From: Rhodobacteraceae bacterium UBA6213
GTDB lineage: Bacteria; Pseudomonadota; Alphaproteobacteria; Rhodobacterales; Rhodobacteraceae
Length of the DNA: 64,000 bases
Direction of reading: 5' to 3'
NCBI GenBank assembly: GCA_002421605.1
Contig: DISJ01000005.1
Location: 89,444 to 153,443 of the forward strand
The notes beneath the pieces are model-generated. The model saw only the letters and a list, made by a program, of their open reading frames with translations. It searched no databases and was not told the origin of the DNA. Both the position numbers and the translations under genes were made by a program. Below, in pieces: positions 8,227 through 17,518 of the stretch. Position 1 is the stretch's first letter. Every line of letters starts with the position of its first letter.

Positions 8227-9386
8227 TGTGGCGCCACATCGCCTCGAACTTTCTCAGCGTGCTCATCGTGCTGCTGGTGGCGGTGGGAGGCGCGATCACG
8301 TGGGCACAGAACCAATACACCGGCCCGGGGCCGCTGAACGCCGCGCTTTGCCTGCGCGTGGCACCGGGCGATACGTTTCGCAAAATCTCGGAAGCGCTGA
8401 TCAGCGAGGGGGCGATTTCGTCGGGCTATCTGTTTCGCACCGGCGCTGATCTGGAAGGCAAGGCGGGGGCGCTCAAGTTCGGCTCTTACCTGATCGGCCC
8501 CGGCGCCTCGATGCAATCCATCGTCGAAACCGTCACCCAAGGCGGGCCGTCCAGCTGTGGCTCCGAGGTCAATTTCCGCATCGGCGTGAATGCCACCGAC
8601 GTGATCCTGCGCGAGCTTGACCCGACCAGCGGGCGCTATGTCGAACGCGCCAAGTTCGACCCCGCCACCACCGCCGCCCCGGTCGAATACCTTGACGCCG
8701 CAACCCAGCCCGACGTGCGCCTGCGCGTGACGCTGGCGGAAGGCGCCACCGTCTGGCAGGTGGTCGAGGCGCTCAAGCGTGCCGAATTCCTGACCGGCGA
8801 GGTAGCCGATTTGCCCCCCGAAGGCATGCTTGCCCCCGACAGCTACGAGATCGCGCGTGGCTCTACCCGCGCGGCACTTCTGGATGAAATGATGCGTCGG
8901 CAAGAGGCGGTTCTGGCCGAGGCATGGGCGGCGAGGGCCGAAAATCTGCCCTACACCGGCCCCGAACAGGCGCTGATCATGGCCTCGATCATCGAAAAGG
9001 AAACCGGTGTGCCGGACGAGCGGCGCACTGTCGCCAGCGTCTTCGTCAACCGGCTTGAACAGGGTATGCGGCTACAAACCGACCCTGCAGTGATCTACGG
9101 TGTGACCGAAGGCAAGGCACCCCTCGGGCGCGGTTTGCGCCAAAGCGAGCTCAGCCGGGCCACGCCCTATAACACCTATCTGATCGAAGGCCTGCCCCCC
9201 ACGCCGATCGCCAACCCCGGGCGCGCGAGCATCGAAGCCGCGCTGAACCCTGCGAACACCAAGTTCATCTTCTTTGTGGCCGATGGCACGGGGGGCCATG
9301 CCTTTGCCGAAACGCTGGCCGAGCATAACCGCAACGTCGAAGTCTGGCGCGCGATCGAGGCCGCACGCCCACCTGCGGGCAACTAG
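8226..9386 (+). CDS. mltG: Endolytic transglycosylase MltG (YceG family)
   Basis: A 386-residue inner-membrane endolytic murein transglycosylase that cuts nascent glycan strands. It has one N-terminal transmembrane helix (residues about 10-25, FLSVLIVLLVAVGGAITWA), a LysM-like region with RVAPGDTFRKISEALI, and the YceG catalytic domain. The catalytic glutamate lies in ASIIEKETGVPDERRTVASV; QTDPAVIYGV and TPYNTY(L)IEGLPPTPIANPG are family signatures. Start and fabF stop overlap by one base. Coupling of fabF and mltG is common in alphaproteobacteria. Confidence 0.96.
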   Translation: MWRHIASNFLSVLIVLLVAVGGAITWAQNQYTGPGPLNAALCLRVAPGDTFRKISEALISEGAISSGYLFRTGADLEGKAGALKFGSYLIGPGASMQSIVETVTQGGPSSCGSEVNFRIGVNATDVILRELDPTSGRYVERAKFDPATTAAPVEYLDAATQPDVRLRVTLAEGATVWQVVEALKRAEFLTGEVADLPPEGMLAPDSYEIARGSTRAALLDEMMRRQEAVLAEAWAARAENLPYTGPEQALIMASIIEKETGVPDERRTVASVFVNRLEQGMRLQTDPAVIYGVTEGKAPLGRGLRQSELSRATPYNTYLIEGLPPTPIANPGRASIEAALNPANTKFIFFVADGTGGHAFAETLAEHNRNVEVWRAIEAARPPAGN

Positions 9387-9494
9387 CCCAACCCGCCACT
9401 GCTTCAGCCAAAATATCCCCGCCGGAGGCTCTTTACCTCTGCCAAAGGGCAATCGGCGCGCCAGTTTCGCGCGCGCCAGCCCGGCTCTTTGGCT

Positions 9495-10757
9495 CTAGAG
9501 CGCGCGCCAGCCGATGTCGCGGCGGCAGAACCCTTCGGGCCAGTCGATCGCATCGACCATCCCGTAGGCGCGCGCCTGTGCCTCGGCCAGCGTGGCGCCG
9601 CGCGCGGTGACGTTCAGCACCCGCCCGCCGTTGGCCACGATCTGGCCATTCTGCGTGGCGGTGCCTGCGTGAAACACCATCTCGCGCGCGTTTTGTGCCA
9701 GCCCCTCAAGGCCACGGATCACCGAACCTTTGGCGTAGTGGCCGGGGTAGCCCCGCGCCGCCATCACGACGCACAGCGCGTGGTCATCGGCCCAGTTCAC
9801 GCGCATTTCGGCCAGCCGGTTTTCGGCCGCCGCCAACAAGAGGTCAAGCAATTGCGCGCCAAGCCGCAGGGCAAGCACCTGCGCCTCGGGGTCGCCAAAG
9901 CGGCAGTTGTATTCCACCAGCCGGGCGCGGCCATGCTCGATCATCAACCCGGCATACAGCACGCCGCGGTAGGGCGCGCCCCGGCGCGCCATTTCACGGA
10001 TCGTGGGGCGCACGATTTCGTCCATGACCTGCGCCTGAATGGCATCGCTGAGCACCGGGGCGGGCGAATAGGCACCCATGCCGCCGGTATTGGGGCCGGT
10101 GTCGCCATCACCCACGCGCTTGTGGTCTTGCGCGGTGCCGATGGGCAGCACGTCCTTGCCATCGCTAAGCACGAAGAAGCTGGCTTCTTCGCCCGCCATG
10201 AACTCTTCGATCACCACTTCGGCCCCGGCTGCGCCAAATTCGCCCGCGAACATATCGTCAATCGCCGCCAGCGCCTCGGCCTTGGTCATTGCCACGACAA
10301 CGCCCTTGCCTGCTGCAAGTCCGTCGGCCTTGACCACGATCGGCGCGCCCGCGCGTTCGACGTAGGCGCGCGCGGGTTCGGCTGCTCTAAAGCGCGCCCA
10401 GGCGGCAGTGGGGGCGGCGCAAGCATCGCAGACCTCTTTGGTGAAAGCCTTGGACGCCTCTAGCTGCGCGGCCGCGGCCGAGGGGCCAAAGACAAGGATC
10501 CCCGCCGCCGCCAACGCATCAGCGATGCCTGCGGCAAGCGGTGCCTCGGGGCCGATCAGCACGAAATCGACGGTGTTTTCTTCGCAGAACGTCACCACGG
10601 TGGCGCCTGAGAGGATGTCGATGTCAGCACATTCGGCCAGTTGCGCGATGCCCGCGTTGCCCGGTGCGACGATCAGGCGGTCGCATTTGGGGTTTTGCTT
10701 GATCGCCCAAGCCAGCGCGTGTTCGCGCCCCCCGCCCCCCAAAATGAGAATGTTCAT
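9495..10757 (-). CDS. purD: Phosphoribosylamine-glycine ligase PurD
   Basis: PurD (GAR synthetase) joins glycine to phosphoribosylamine with ATP in the second step of de novo purine synthesis. The 420-residue protein begins MNILILGGGGREHALAW and shows the ATP-grasp elements VKADGLAAGKGVVVA, the glycine-site segment HKRVGDGDTGPNTGGMGAY, and the metal-binding EYNCRFGDPEAQ. The open frame extends upstream to 11159, but that would overlap the opposite-strand gene and lacks family similarity. The ATG at 10757 is preceded by a GGGGGCGAG ribosome site. The gene is monocistronic, facing mltG tail to tail. Confidence 0.97.
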   Translation of the reverse strand: MNILILGGGGREHALAWAIKQNPKCDRLIVAPGNAGIAQLAECADIDILSGATVVTFCEENTVDFVLIGPEAPLAAGIADALAAAGILVFGPSAAAAQLEASKAFTKEVCDACAAPTAAWARFRAAEPARAYVERAGAPIVVKADGLAAGKGVVVAMTKAEALAAIDDMFAGEFGAAGAEVVIEEFMAGEEASFFVLSDGKDVLPIGTAQDHKRVGDGDTGPNTGGMGAYSPAPVLSDAIQAQVMDEIVRPTIREMARRGAPYRGVLYAGLMIEHGRARLVEYNCRFGDPEAQVLALRLGAQLLDLLLAAAENRLAEMRVNWADDHALCVVMAARGYPGHYAKGSVIRGLEGLAQNAREMVFHAGTATQNGQIVANGGRVLNVTARGATLAEAQARAYGMVDAIDWPEGFCRRDIGWRAL

Positions 10758-10838
10758 GGGCTCGCCCCCTTTGCCAATGCTTTTCTGCGTCATAGGGTGA
10801 AGGTGCGCGCGCGGCAAGCGCCCGGCGGGGAGGAACGG

Positions 10839-11384
10839 ATGCACAATCAGGCGCTTTGGGATCAGATCAGCATTGACGAGCTGACAACACCCAAGGGCGA
10901 GCCGTTGCACGAGGTGCTGGCGCGCGAAAGCCGCCTTGGGCGGCAACGGGCGGGGCTCGCGGTGGCGGAATACCGGCGGTGGCGATATTTGCGCGCGATC
11001 TTGAGCGATCGCGCGGTGCCACCACCCCCCATTCTGCAAATTGAGGGCTGGCATCTGGCGGGAGAGCCGCAATTGCAGCACGAGCGCGCCTGGACGGGGC
11101 CCGGCTACGGCGAAACGCTTGCGGCGTATCGGGCCGAGTTTGGCATGGCCCCACCGCAAAAGCTCTGGCCATCCATCACGACGTTGCGGCGCGGGGATCG
11201 GTTGCTGTGGTGGCAGATCGCGGGCGGTTTGATGTTTCTGGGTGGTGCCCTATCGGGCCTGCTGGTGCTGGCTGTGGCGGGCGTGTTGGTGGCGGCGCTG
11301 CCGACGTTGCTGGCCAGTGTGCGCGGGCCGTGGGCCGCCACGCAGAAGCCAACCTACAATTCGCCCGGTTCGGGCACCGATTAG
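10839..11384 (+). CDS. Conserved hypothetical protein with C-terminal membrane hairpin
   Basis: A 181-residue protein of unknown function. The first 120 residues are soluble and charged (ISIDELTTPKGEPLHEVLARES is typical of an N-terminal cytoplasmic helix). Residues about 125-165 form two close hydrophobic helices (WQIAGGLMFLGGALSGLLVL and AGVLVAALPTLLASV). The start follows a GGGGAGGA site; longer upstream starts are unlikely because they overlap purD's promoter. It sits between purD and xseA and may be transcribed with xseA, whose start is 84 bases downstream. Confidence 0.72.
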   Translation: MHNQALWDQISIDELTTPKGEPLHEVLARESRLGRQRAGLAVAEYRRWRYLRAILSDRAVPPPPILQIEGWHLAGEPQLQHERAWTGPGYGETLAAYRAEFGMAPPQKLWPSITTLRRGDRLLWWQIAGGLMFLGGALSGLLVLAVAGVLVAALPTLLASVRGPWAATQKPTYNSPGSGTD

Positions 11385-11468
11385 GCGCAGCAAAGGGGCG
11401 CGCGCGCGACTGGCCTGTGGCGTTTGGCCCCCCGCCGCGATAGCCTTTGTGCGCACGATGGAGATTGC

Positions 11469-13079
11469 ATGGACCTGATTGACGACGACGCACCCGGCCC
11501 CGGTGGCAACGCGCCGGAATTCACCGTTTCGGAAATTTCCGGCGCGGTAAAACGCACGCTTGAGGGCGAATTTGCCCGTGTGCGGGTGCGCGGCGAGGTC
11601 GGGCGGGTGTCGCGGCCCGCCTCGGGGCATATGTATTTCGATCTCAAGGATGACCGCGCGGTGCTGTCAGCCGTCAGCTGGAAGGGGCAGGTTGCGCGCA
11701 TGACCGTGCGCCCTGAAGAGGGGATGGAGGTCATCGCCACCGGGCGGTTGACGACCTTTCCGGGGCAGTCGAAATACCAGCTTTTGGTCGATCAGGTAGA
11801 ACCGGCGGGGGCCGGGGCGCTGATGGCGATGCTGGAAAAGCGGCGCGTGGCGCTGGCAGCGGAAGGCCTGTTCGATGCGGCGCGCAAAAAGCCCATTCCC
11901 TACCTGCCCGAGGTGATCGCGGTCGTCACCTCGCCCAGTGGCGCGGTGATTCGCGATATTTTGCACCGCTTGCGCGACCGCTTTCCGCGCCGGGTGCTGA
12001 TCTGGCCGGTGGCGGTGCAGGGGCAGGCCTGCGCGCCCGAGGTGGCGGCGGCTATTCGGGGCCTGAATGCGCTGCCTGCGGCGGGCTTGCCGCGACCAGA
12101 CCTGATTATCGTGGCGCGCGGCGGTGGCAGCCTTGAAGACCTTTGGGGCTTTAACGAGGAAATCGTGGTGCGCGCGGCGGCGGAAAGCGCGATTCCGCTG
12201 ATTTCGGCGGTGGGCCATGAAACCGACACCACGCTGATCGACCACGCCGCCGATCTGCGCGCGCCCACGCCCACGGCTGCGGCCGAAATGGCGGTGCCGG
12301 TGCGCATGGAGCTGTTGGCTTGGGCGGGCGAGCAGGGTGCGCGGCTGGCGCGCGCGGTCACGCAGCGGGGCGAGACGCGCCGTCAACGGCTGGCCGACCT
12401 TGGCCGGGGGCTTGGGCGGCCTGCGGCGCTGACGGGCCCGGCACGGCAAAGCTTTGACCTCTGGGCCGAGCGGCTGGGGCCTGCGCTAACCGGGTTCACC
12501 GCGCGCAAGCGCATGGCCTATGGGCCGATCGCGGCGTTGGTGCGGCCCGACCTTTTGTACCGCTTTCTACGCAGGGAACGCGAAACGCTGGAAAAAGAGG
12601 CCGCGCGCCTGCGCCCCTTGGCCGAGGCGCGCACCCAGCGGCAACGCCAGCGGCTGGACGATTGGGCGCACCGACTTGCGCCCGCGATGGGGCGCAACCG
12701 CGCCGATGCGCTGCGGTTAAACACGGCGAACCGCGCGCGTTTTGACGGGCTGCGCGACCGGCTTGACGCCGCGCGGCAGGCGCGGTTTCAAGCACTGGCC
12801 GACAGGCTAGAGCGGGCCGAGCGGATGCGGGTGACGCTGGGCTATACCGAAACGCTGAAGCGCGGCTTTGCGGTAGTGCGCGCGGGCGGCGCGCTTGTGA
12901 CATCGCAGGTGCAGGCCAGAGCGGCAGAGGCGCTGGAGATCGAGTTCCATGACGGGCGCGTGGCGGTGCAGCCTGTTGTAGGTGCGCCCCCTGCCCCGGC
13001 CGCCACGGAGGCCGCGCCCGCACCAAAGCCGCGCAAGCCGCGCGGGCCGGAGGGCGGCAACCAAGGCAGCTTGTTCTAG
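11469..13079 (+). CDS. xseA: Exodeoxyribonuclease VII large subunit XseA
   Basis: XseA with XseB degrades single-stranded DNA from both ends. The 536-residue protein has an N-terminal OB-fold (FTVSEISGAVKRTLEGEFARVRVRGEV through GHMYFDLKDDRAVLSAVSWKG). The catalytic domain includes VVTSPSGAVIRDILHRLRDRFPRRV, IIVARGGGSLEDLWGFNEE and ISAVGHETDTTLIDHAADLRAPTPTAAAE. A long helical C-terminal region follows, and the family tail ETLKRGFAVVR. It ends with an Ala/Pro/Lys-rich extension. The ATG at 11469 has GGAG about 6 bases upstream. No xseB is visible in the window. Confidence 0.97.
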   Translation: MDLIDDDAPGPGGNAPEFTVSEISGAVKRTLEGEFARVRVRGEVGRVSRPASGHMYFDLKDDRAVLSAVSWKGQVARMTVRPEEGMEVIATGRLTTFPGQSKYQLLVDQVEPAGAGALMAMLEKRRVALAAEGLFDAARKKPIPYLPEVIAVVTSPSGAVIRDILHRLRDRFPRRVLIWPVAVQGQACAPEVAAAIRGLNALPAAGLPRPDLIIVARGGGSLEDLWGFNEEIVVRAAAESAIPLISAVGHETDTTLIDHAADLRAPTPTAAAEMAVPVRMELLAWAGEQGARLARAVTQRGETRRQRLADLGRGLGRPAALTGPARQSFDLWAERLGPALTGFTARKRMAYGPIAALVRPDLLYRFLRRERETLEKEAARLRPLAEARTQRQRQRLDDWAHRLAPAMGRNRADALRLNTANRARFDGLRDRLDAARQARFQALADRLERAERMRVTLGYTETLKRGFAVVRAGGALVTSQVQARAAEALEIEFHDGRVAVQPVVGAPPAPAATEAAPAPKPRKPRGPEGGNQGSLF

Positions 13080-13088
13080 GCGGCCGCC

Positions 13089-13484
13089 TCAGACGCCGTG
13101 ATAGACCTCGCTGCAGGCCAGTGGCGCGCGGGTTTCGGCCAGCGAGACCAGCGGCTCGTTATCGGGGTTACCGCGAAACCGGGCCACCAGCCCGGCTTCG
13201 GTATCGCTGAACTGCCAGCATTGCAGATCGGCACCGTCTTCGTAGAAAAAGCAGATGTCCTCGCCATCTTGAAACCAAGTGCCCTCGTGGCACTCGCCAC
13301 CGACGAAAGCCCAGCGCACGCGGCGGTCGGGCAGATATTCCTCGATGCCATAAACCTCGCCATTCTGGCTGTAGGTGATGGTGCGCCCTAGCGTGCGCGC
13401 ATCAAAGGACGCCGCATCAAGCGGGCCTTCAGCCAGCGCGGCCAAGGGCAAAAGGGCAAAAACGGCAACCGCAACAAAACGCAT
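13089..13484 (-). CDS. Small secreted hypothetical protein
   Basis: A 131-residue protein with a clear Sec signal peptide (MRFVAVAVFALLPLAALA, cleavage near residue 18). The mature domain of about 112 residues is rich in aromatic residues and contains four cysteines, which could form two disulfides in the periplasm. The sequence GTWFQDGEDICFFYEDGADLQCW suggests a small beta-rich domain. A GGGGGTG site precedes the ATG. It is convergent with xseA (gap 9 bases). No function is assigned. Confidence 0.75.
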   Translation of the reverse strand: MRFVAVAVFALLPLAALAEGPLDAASFDARTLGRTITYSQNGEVYGIEEYLPDRRVRWAFVGGECHEGTWFQDGEDICFFYEDGADLQCWQFSDTEAGLVARFRGNPDNEPLVSLAETRAPLACSEVYHGV

Positions 13485-13546
13485 GGTGGCACCCCCTTGA
13501 AGCGAAGCCTAAAAGATCGGGCGGCGGTGCGAAAGCCCCTGCGCGA

Positions 13547-14620
13547 TCACGGTTGTTGCAGCGCGCGCACGCGCCGGTCCATCACTTTGCGCCAGAGCGG
13601 CGGGACCATCGCCAGCGCCGCCATTGCGGGCAGTGAACGTGGCAGCACCGGGCGGCCGGGCGCGCGTTCGCCAAAGCGCAGCGCCGGATAGGGGCGCGCG
13701 GGATGGGCGTGATGGTCGGAATGGCGCGGCGCGTTCAACATCCAGAGCGATGAGGCGGGGTGTGGCGCATCCCAGCTATGGCCCTGCCCGATCGGTTCGG
13801 CGTGGCCCTCGGCGTTGATGCGGCGGCGCAGCCCGTAGTGCTGCACGTAGTCAGACAAAAGCAGTTGCAGCTGCGCATAAGCTGCCAGCGCCACCCAAGC
13901 GAGCAGGCCGAACACGCCAAAGGCAACCGAAGCCGTCAGTACCACCACCAGTGTACCGCCAATATAGACCACGTAGGGGTTCACCCGCGCGCGGCCCCGG
14001 GCGCGGGCGCGCAGCCCCTCTTCCATCTCATACCCGGCGCGAAAACCACCCGCCCAAGCACGAGGTGCAAAGGCCCAAAACCCCTCGCCCAGCGCGGCAG
14101 AGCTTGGGTCGTCATCGGTTGCGGCAAAGCGGTGGTGCACAAGGCGATGCGCCGAGGTGTGATGGCCAAAGCCGAGCGAGATATAGACCCACATCCCCAG
14201 CCAGAAAAGTGGCCGGTCGGCGCGGTGGATCAACTCGTGCGCATTGGCGTTTGAGACTTGGCCGAAGAAAAGCCCAAAGCCAAGGAAGACCGCGATCCAG
14301 CTTGCCACACTTAGCCCTGCAGCGCCCGAAAGCGCCCAGACCGCCAGCGCCAGTGCGGCGAAATGCGCCAGTGCCAGTGCCACCGAAAGGCGATCCGCGG
14401 CGGGAAACTCTGCCCCCTCGGGCGCATCGGGCGCGGCGCGCGCGGTCAGTTCATCGAGCGCGAAAGTGACGAGCGTTATCAGCGCCAGCGCCCCCCAGGC
14501 GATCCAGCCGCCAAACACCGCCCCGAGCGCCAAAAACGGCAGCGGCAGCAGTGTGGCAAGTGCAAAGGCGCGCACATCTGGCGTGGCGCGGATGAATCGG
14601 GCAAGCGGTCGAACAGGCAT
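13547..14620 (-). CDS. AlkB-type alkane 1-monooxygenase / membrane fatty-acid desaturase-family hydroxylase
   Basis: A 357-residue integral-membrane non-haem di-iron protein. It has about six hydrophobic helices and three histidine clusters: HELIH (128-132), GHHTSAHRLVHH (152-163) and RHSDHHAHP (about 299-307). This spacing and the NANAHELIHR and APRHSDHHAHP contexts match AlkB-type terminal alkane hydroxylases rather than acyl desaturases. AlkB needs rubredoxin and rubredoxin reductase, neither of which is in the window. The start at 14620 is chosen because the upstream extension to 15526 overlaps the opposite-strand YhhN gene. The substrate is inference. Confidence 0.85.
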   Translation of the reverse strand: MPVRPLARFIRATPDVRAFALATLLPLPFLALGAVFGGWIAWGALALITLVTFALDELTARAAPDAPEGAEFPAADRLSVALALAHFAALALAVWALSGAAGLSVASWIAVFLGFGLFFGQVSNANAHELIHRADRPLFWLGMWVYISLGFGHHTSAHRLVHHRFAATDDDPSSAALGEGFWAFAPRAWAGGFRAGYEMEEGLRARARGRARVNPYVVYIGGTLVVVLTASVAFGVFGLLAWVALAAYAQLQLLLSDYVQHYGLRRRINAEGHAEPIGQGHSWDAPHPASSLWMLNAPRHSDHHAHPARPYPALRFGERAPGRPVLPRSLPAMAALAMVPPLWRKVMDRRVRALQQP

Positions 14621-14811
14621 GGGCACCTCCGGGCGGCATACTAGCGCAGTGGCGCGGGGTTTGCATATGGCGTGTGGCATGGGGAGCGCGGTTTGCGCAG
14701 GGTCACCGGGGAGCGGGGCGCAGGCAACTCCGCCCGGCGCGGCGTGCGCGCAGGCGGGGATTGCGCGCAGCCGCATTTGCGGCAAGGGTGGCGGCAAAAC
14801 GGGGGGCGCGT

Positions 14812-15516
14812 ATGGATTTTGCGCAGGTTTTGGTTTTGGCGGCAGCGGTGCTGGCGGTTGTTTATGCGCTGCGTTGGGCAACGGCGGACGCGGCCCCCAG
14901 TTGGGCGCGCAGCCTGACGAAAACCGGGGCGGTGGCGCTGCTGGCGCTTGCGGCGTGGCGCGCGGGTGCGCCGTGGCTGATCGTGGCCGGACTGGCGCTG
15001 GGCTCGGCGGGCGACTTTGCGCTGTCGCGCCCCGGTGCGCGTGCCTTTCTGGCGGGTATGGCGGCCTTTGCGGCGGGGCATCTGGCCTATGTTCTGGCGT
15101 TCGCGGCCCCGCTGGCATTTGCGGGGCAGGCAGGCGGCGCGGGCTGGGCCGCATCGCCCGGCGATTACGCGGTGATCGCTGCCTTGGTGCTGCTGCTTGG
15201 CTCGACCGAGTTTTGGCTTGCCCCGCATACCGGCGAGATGCGTTGGCCGGTGCGCGCCTATGTGCTGGTGATCGGGCTGATGGCGGTGGCCGCGCTGGTG
15301 CCGGGGGGCAGTGGTGGCGCGGCGCTGCGCGCGGGGGTCGCGCTTTTCGTTGCCTCTGACCTGATGCTGGCGCTGGAGCAATTCGTGGTCCGCGCCCCTG
15401 CCCGCCGCCAACAACTGGCGCGCGCGCTTTGGCCTGCCTATTGGTGCGCGCAGGCGCTGATCTTGATGGGTGGTTTGCAGGACCCCGGGGTTTGGTGGTT
15501 GATCGCGCAAGGCTAG
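14812..15516 (+). CDS. Lysoplasmalogenase (YhhN/TMEM86 family)
   Basis: A 234-residue protein with about eight short hydrophobic helices and the conserved YhhN motifs: LGSAGDFALS, followed by FLAGMAAFAAGHLAYVLAF, and ASDLMLALEQF near the C-terminus. Members hydrolyse the vinyl-ether bond of lysoplasmalogens; the bacterial role is less clear. The start is the ATG at 14812, consistent with the family N-terminus; the open frame extends upstream to 14674, but that portion is arginine-rich and probably not translated. It diverges from the alkB-like gene and precedes ftsY. Confidence 0.85.
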   Translation: MDFAQVLVLAAAVLAVVYALRWATADAAPSWARSLTKTGAVALLALAAWRAGAPWLIVAGLALGSAGDFALSRPGARAFLAGMAAFAAGHLAYVLAFAAPLAFAGQAGGAGWAASPGDYAVIAALVLLLGSTEFWLAPHTGEMRWPVRAYVLVIGLMAVAALVPGGSGGAALRAGVALFVASDLMLALEQFVVRAPARRQQLARALWPAYWCAQALILMGGLQDPGVWWLIAQG

Positions 15517-15571
15517 CCCTTTCCACACCGCGACGGAACGATTAGGTGAGGGGCAATTGAAAGGGCCGCCG

Positions 15572-16564
15572 ATGTCGTTTTTTGCCAAGCTCAAATCCCG
15601 CCTCACCCGCTCGTCAGAAAAGCTAAATGCCGAGTTGACGGCAGTGGTCGGGGAAAGCGTTGAACCGCAAGAGGCGGCGCGCCCCGGTCTGGTTGGCCGT
15701 GTGCTGGGGCGTACAGAACCGCCAGCACCCCGCCGCCTGCTTGACGATGCGATGCTGGAAGAGCTGGAAGAGGTGCTGATTGCCGCCGACATGGGCGTGG
15801 AAACCGCAGCGCGCGTGACCGCCAACCTTGCCGCCGGGCGGCTGGGCAAAAGGCTGACGGTAGCCGAAATCAAGGCGGCGCTGGCAACCGAGATCGCGCG
15901 CATCATGGAACCGGTCGCGCGCCCGCTGCCGCTGATTGCGGCGCGCCCGCAGGTGGTGTTGGTGGTCGGCGTCAACGGTTCGGGCAAGACCACGACGATT
16001 GGCAAGCTGGCGTCACAGTTGCGCGCGGCGGGCAAATCGGTGGTGATCGCGGCGGGCGATACGTTTCGGGCAGCCGCGGTGGAGCAGTTGCAGATTTGGG
16101 GCCAGCGCGCCGGAGTACCGGTGCTGACCGCACCCGAAGGCTCTGATCCCGCCAGCCTAGCCTTTGACGCAATGACCCGCGCGCAGGCCGATGGTGCCGA
16201 CATTTTGCTGATCGATACCGCAGGGCGGTTGCAGAACCGTGCCGATCTGATGGAGGAACTGGCCAAGATCGTGCGCGTGATCCGCAAGAAAGACCCGAGC
16301 GCGCCGCACAACACGCTGTTGGTGCTGGACGCCACCACTGGGCAGAACGCGCTGCTGCAGGTCGAGATTTTCAGCAAGCTATCCGATGTCTCTGGCCTTG
16401 TGATGACCAAGCTGGACGGCACCGCCAAGGGCGGCGTGCTGGTGGCGTTGGCCGACCGCTTTGGCCTGCCGATCCATGCGATCGGCGTGGGTGAGCAGAT
16501 AGACGACCTCGCCCCCTTCGACCCCGACGATTTTGCCCGCGCGCTGGCAGGTATCGAACCCTGA
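15572..16564 (+). CDS. ftsY: Signal recognition particle receptor FtsY
   Basis: FtsY docks the SRP-ribosome complex at the inner membrane. The 330-residue protein has a short charged A domain, then the NG GTPase domain: P-loop GVNGSGKTTTIGKLA, GDTFRAAAVEQL, DTAGRLQN and TKLDGTAKGG. The C-terminal VGEQIDDLAPFDPDDFARAL is a standard FtsY ending. The ATG at 15572 (MSFFAKLKSRL) is preferred; a TTG at 15557 is an alternative that would add five residues. Two genes for membrane proteins follow on the same strand. Confidence 0.96.
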   Translation: MSFFAKLKSRLTRSSEKLNAELTAVVGESVEPQEAARPGLVGRVLGRTEPPAPRRLLDDAMLEELEEVLIAADMGVETAARVTANLAAGRLGKRLTVAEIKAALATEIARIMEPVARPLPLIAARPQVVLVVGVNGSGKTTTIGKLASQLRAAGKSVVIAAGDTFRAAAVEQLQIWGQRAGVPVLTAPEGSDPASLAFDAMTRAQADGADILLIDTAGRLQNRADLMEELAKIVRVIRKKDPSAPHNTLLVLDATTGQNALLQVEIFSKLSDVSGLVMTKLDGTAKGGVLVALADRFGLPIHAIGVGEQIDDLAPFDPDDFARALAGIEP

Positions 16565-16613
16565 TGCGCCCCGTCTTGGTTGCACAAGCCCCCACTGGGT
16601 ACATGCCGCAATC

Positions 16614-17513
16614 ATGAGCGACTGGCTGATCAGCCTTGAAGGTACCGCGGCGGGCCATCAATTGGCGCTGGCGCTGGCGCTGCTGGCGGCATTGCTGCAC
16701 GCGGTCTTTGGGGCGCTGCAAAAGGGTCGCCATGACCCGTGGCTGAGCCGTGCTGCGATTGACTCAAGCTACGGGCTGATGGCCGCGCCTTTCGCGCTGT
16801 TCGTGGTGCCTTGGCCCGAACCGCACATGTGGCCGATTTTTGCCGGAGCCTTCGTCATTCATGCAGGCTACAAGCTGGCGCAGGCGATGACCTACCAGCG
16901 CGGGGCCTATACGGTGGTCTATCCGGTGGTGCGCGGCACGGGGCCGCTGTTTGCTGTGCTGGGGGCCGGGCTGATCTTTGGCGAACATTTCAACGCGGGC
17001 CAATGGGGCGGGCTGGCGGTGCTTTTGTCGGGTATCTTCGGGCTTGCGCTGTATAATCTGCGCACTGTCACGCTGGCGCGCGAAACGCTGGTGGCGGCGC
17101 TGGGGTTTGCGGTGCTGACCGGGGCGTTCGTGGCACTTTACACCACCTATGACGCGTACGGCATCCGCGCCACGGCCAACCCTTTTACCTTTCTTGCGTG
17201 GTTCTTTTTCATCGACGGCTGGTTCATGCCGCTGCTGACGGTGCGCCGCTGGCGCGGGTTGGCGGTGAGCGAGTTTCTACCGTTGGCGCGGCGTGGGGTG
17301 ATCGGCGCGGTGGTGGCGTTTTTCTCGTTCGGGTCGATCATGCTGGCGACCCGGCTTGACAAGGTGGGCGAGGCGGCGGTGCTGCGCGAAACCTCGACAG
17401 TATTTGCGGCCTTGATCGGATGGCTTATCTTGGGCGAAAAGACCGGGCCAAGGCGGGTTGCGCTGATGGCGCTGATCGCGGCAGGTGCAGTGATTGTGGA
17501 AATGGCAGGATAA
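16614..17513 (+). CDS. EamA/DMT-superfamily transporter
   Basis: A 299-residue membrane protein with ten predicted helices in two five-helix EamA repeats. The first contains ALALALLAALLHAVFGALQKG and TYQRGAYTVVYPVVRGTGPLF. The second contains VLRETSTVFAALIGWLILGE, typical of the fourth and fifth helices of the repeat. Family members export amino acids or other small metabolites, and the substrate here is unknown. The ATG at 16614 lies 49 bases after ftsY, and the gap to the next gene is only 5 bases, so the three genes probably form an operon. Confidence 0.87.
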   Translation: MSDWLISLEGTAAGHQLALALALLAALLHAVFGALQKGRHDPWLSRAAIDSSYGLMAAPFALFVVPWPEPHMWPIFAGAFVIHAGYKLAQAMTYQRGAYTVVYPVVRGTGPLFAVLGAGLIFGEHFNAGQWGGLAVLLSGIFGLALYNLRTVTLARETLVAALGFAVLTGAFVALYTTYDAYGIRATANPFTFLAWFFFIDGWFMPLLTVRRWRGLAVSEFLPLARRGVIGAVVAFFSFGSIMLATRLDKVGEAAVLRETSTVFAALIGWLILGEKTGPRRVALMALIAAGAVIVEMAG

Positions 17514-17518
17514 ACGCG

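Noticed and set aside
9489..10463. 324-codon plus-strand frame opposite purD
   Set aside because: Antisense shadow of purD; His/Gly/Ala composition and no ribosome site.
14244..15359. 371-codon plus-strand frame across the alkB-like and YhhN genes
   Set aside because: Overlaps two recognised genes in other frames and its sequence is Gly/Ala/Arg/Ser filler.
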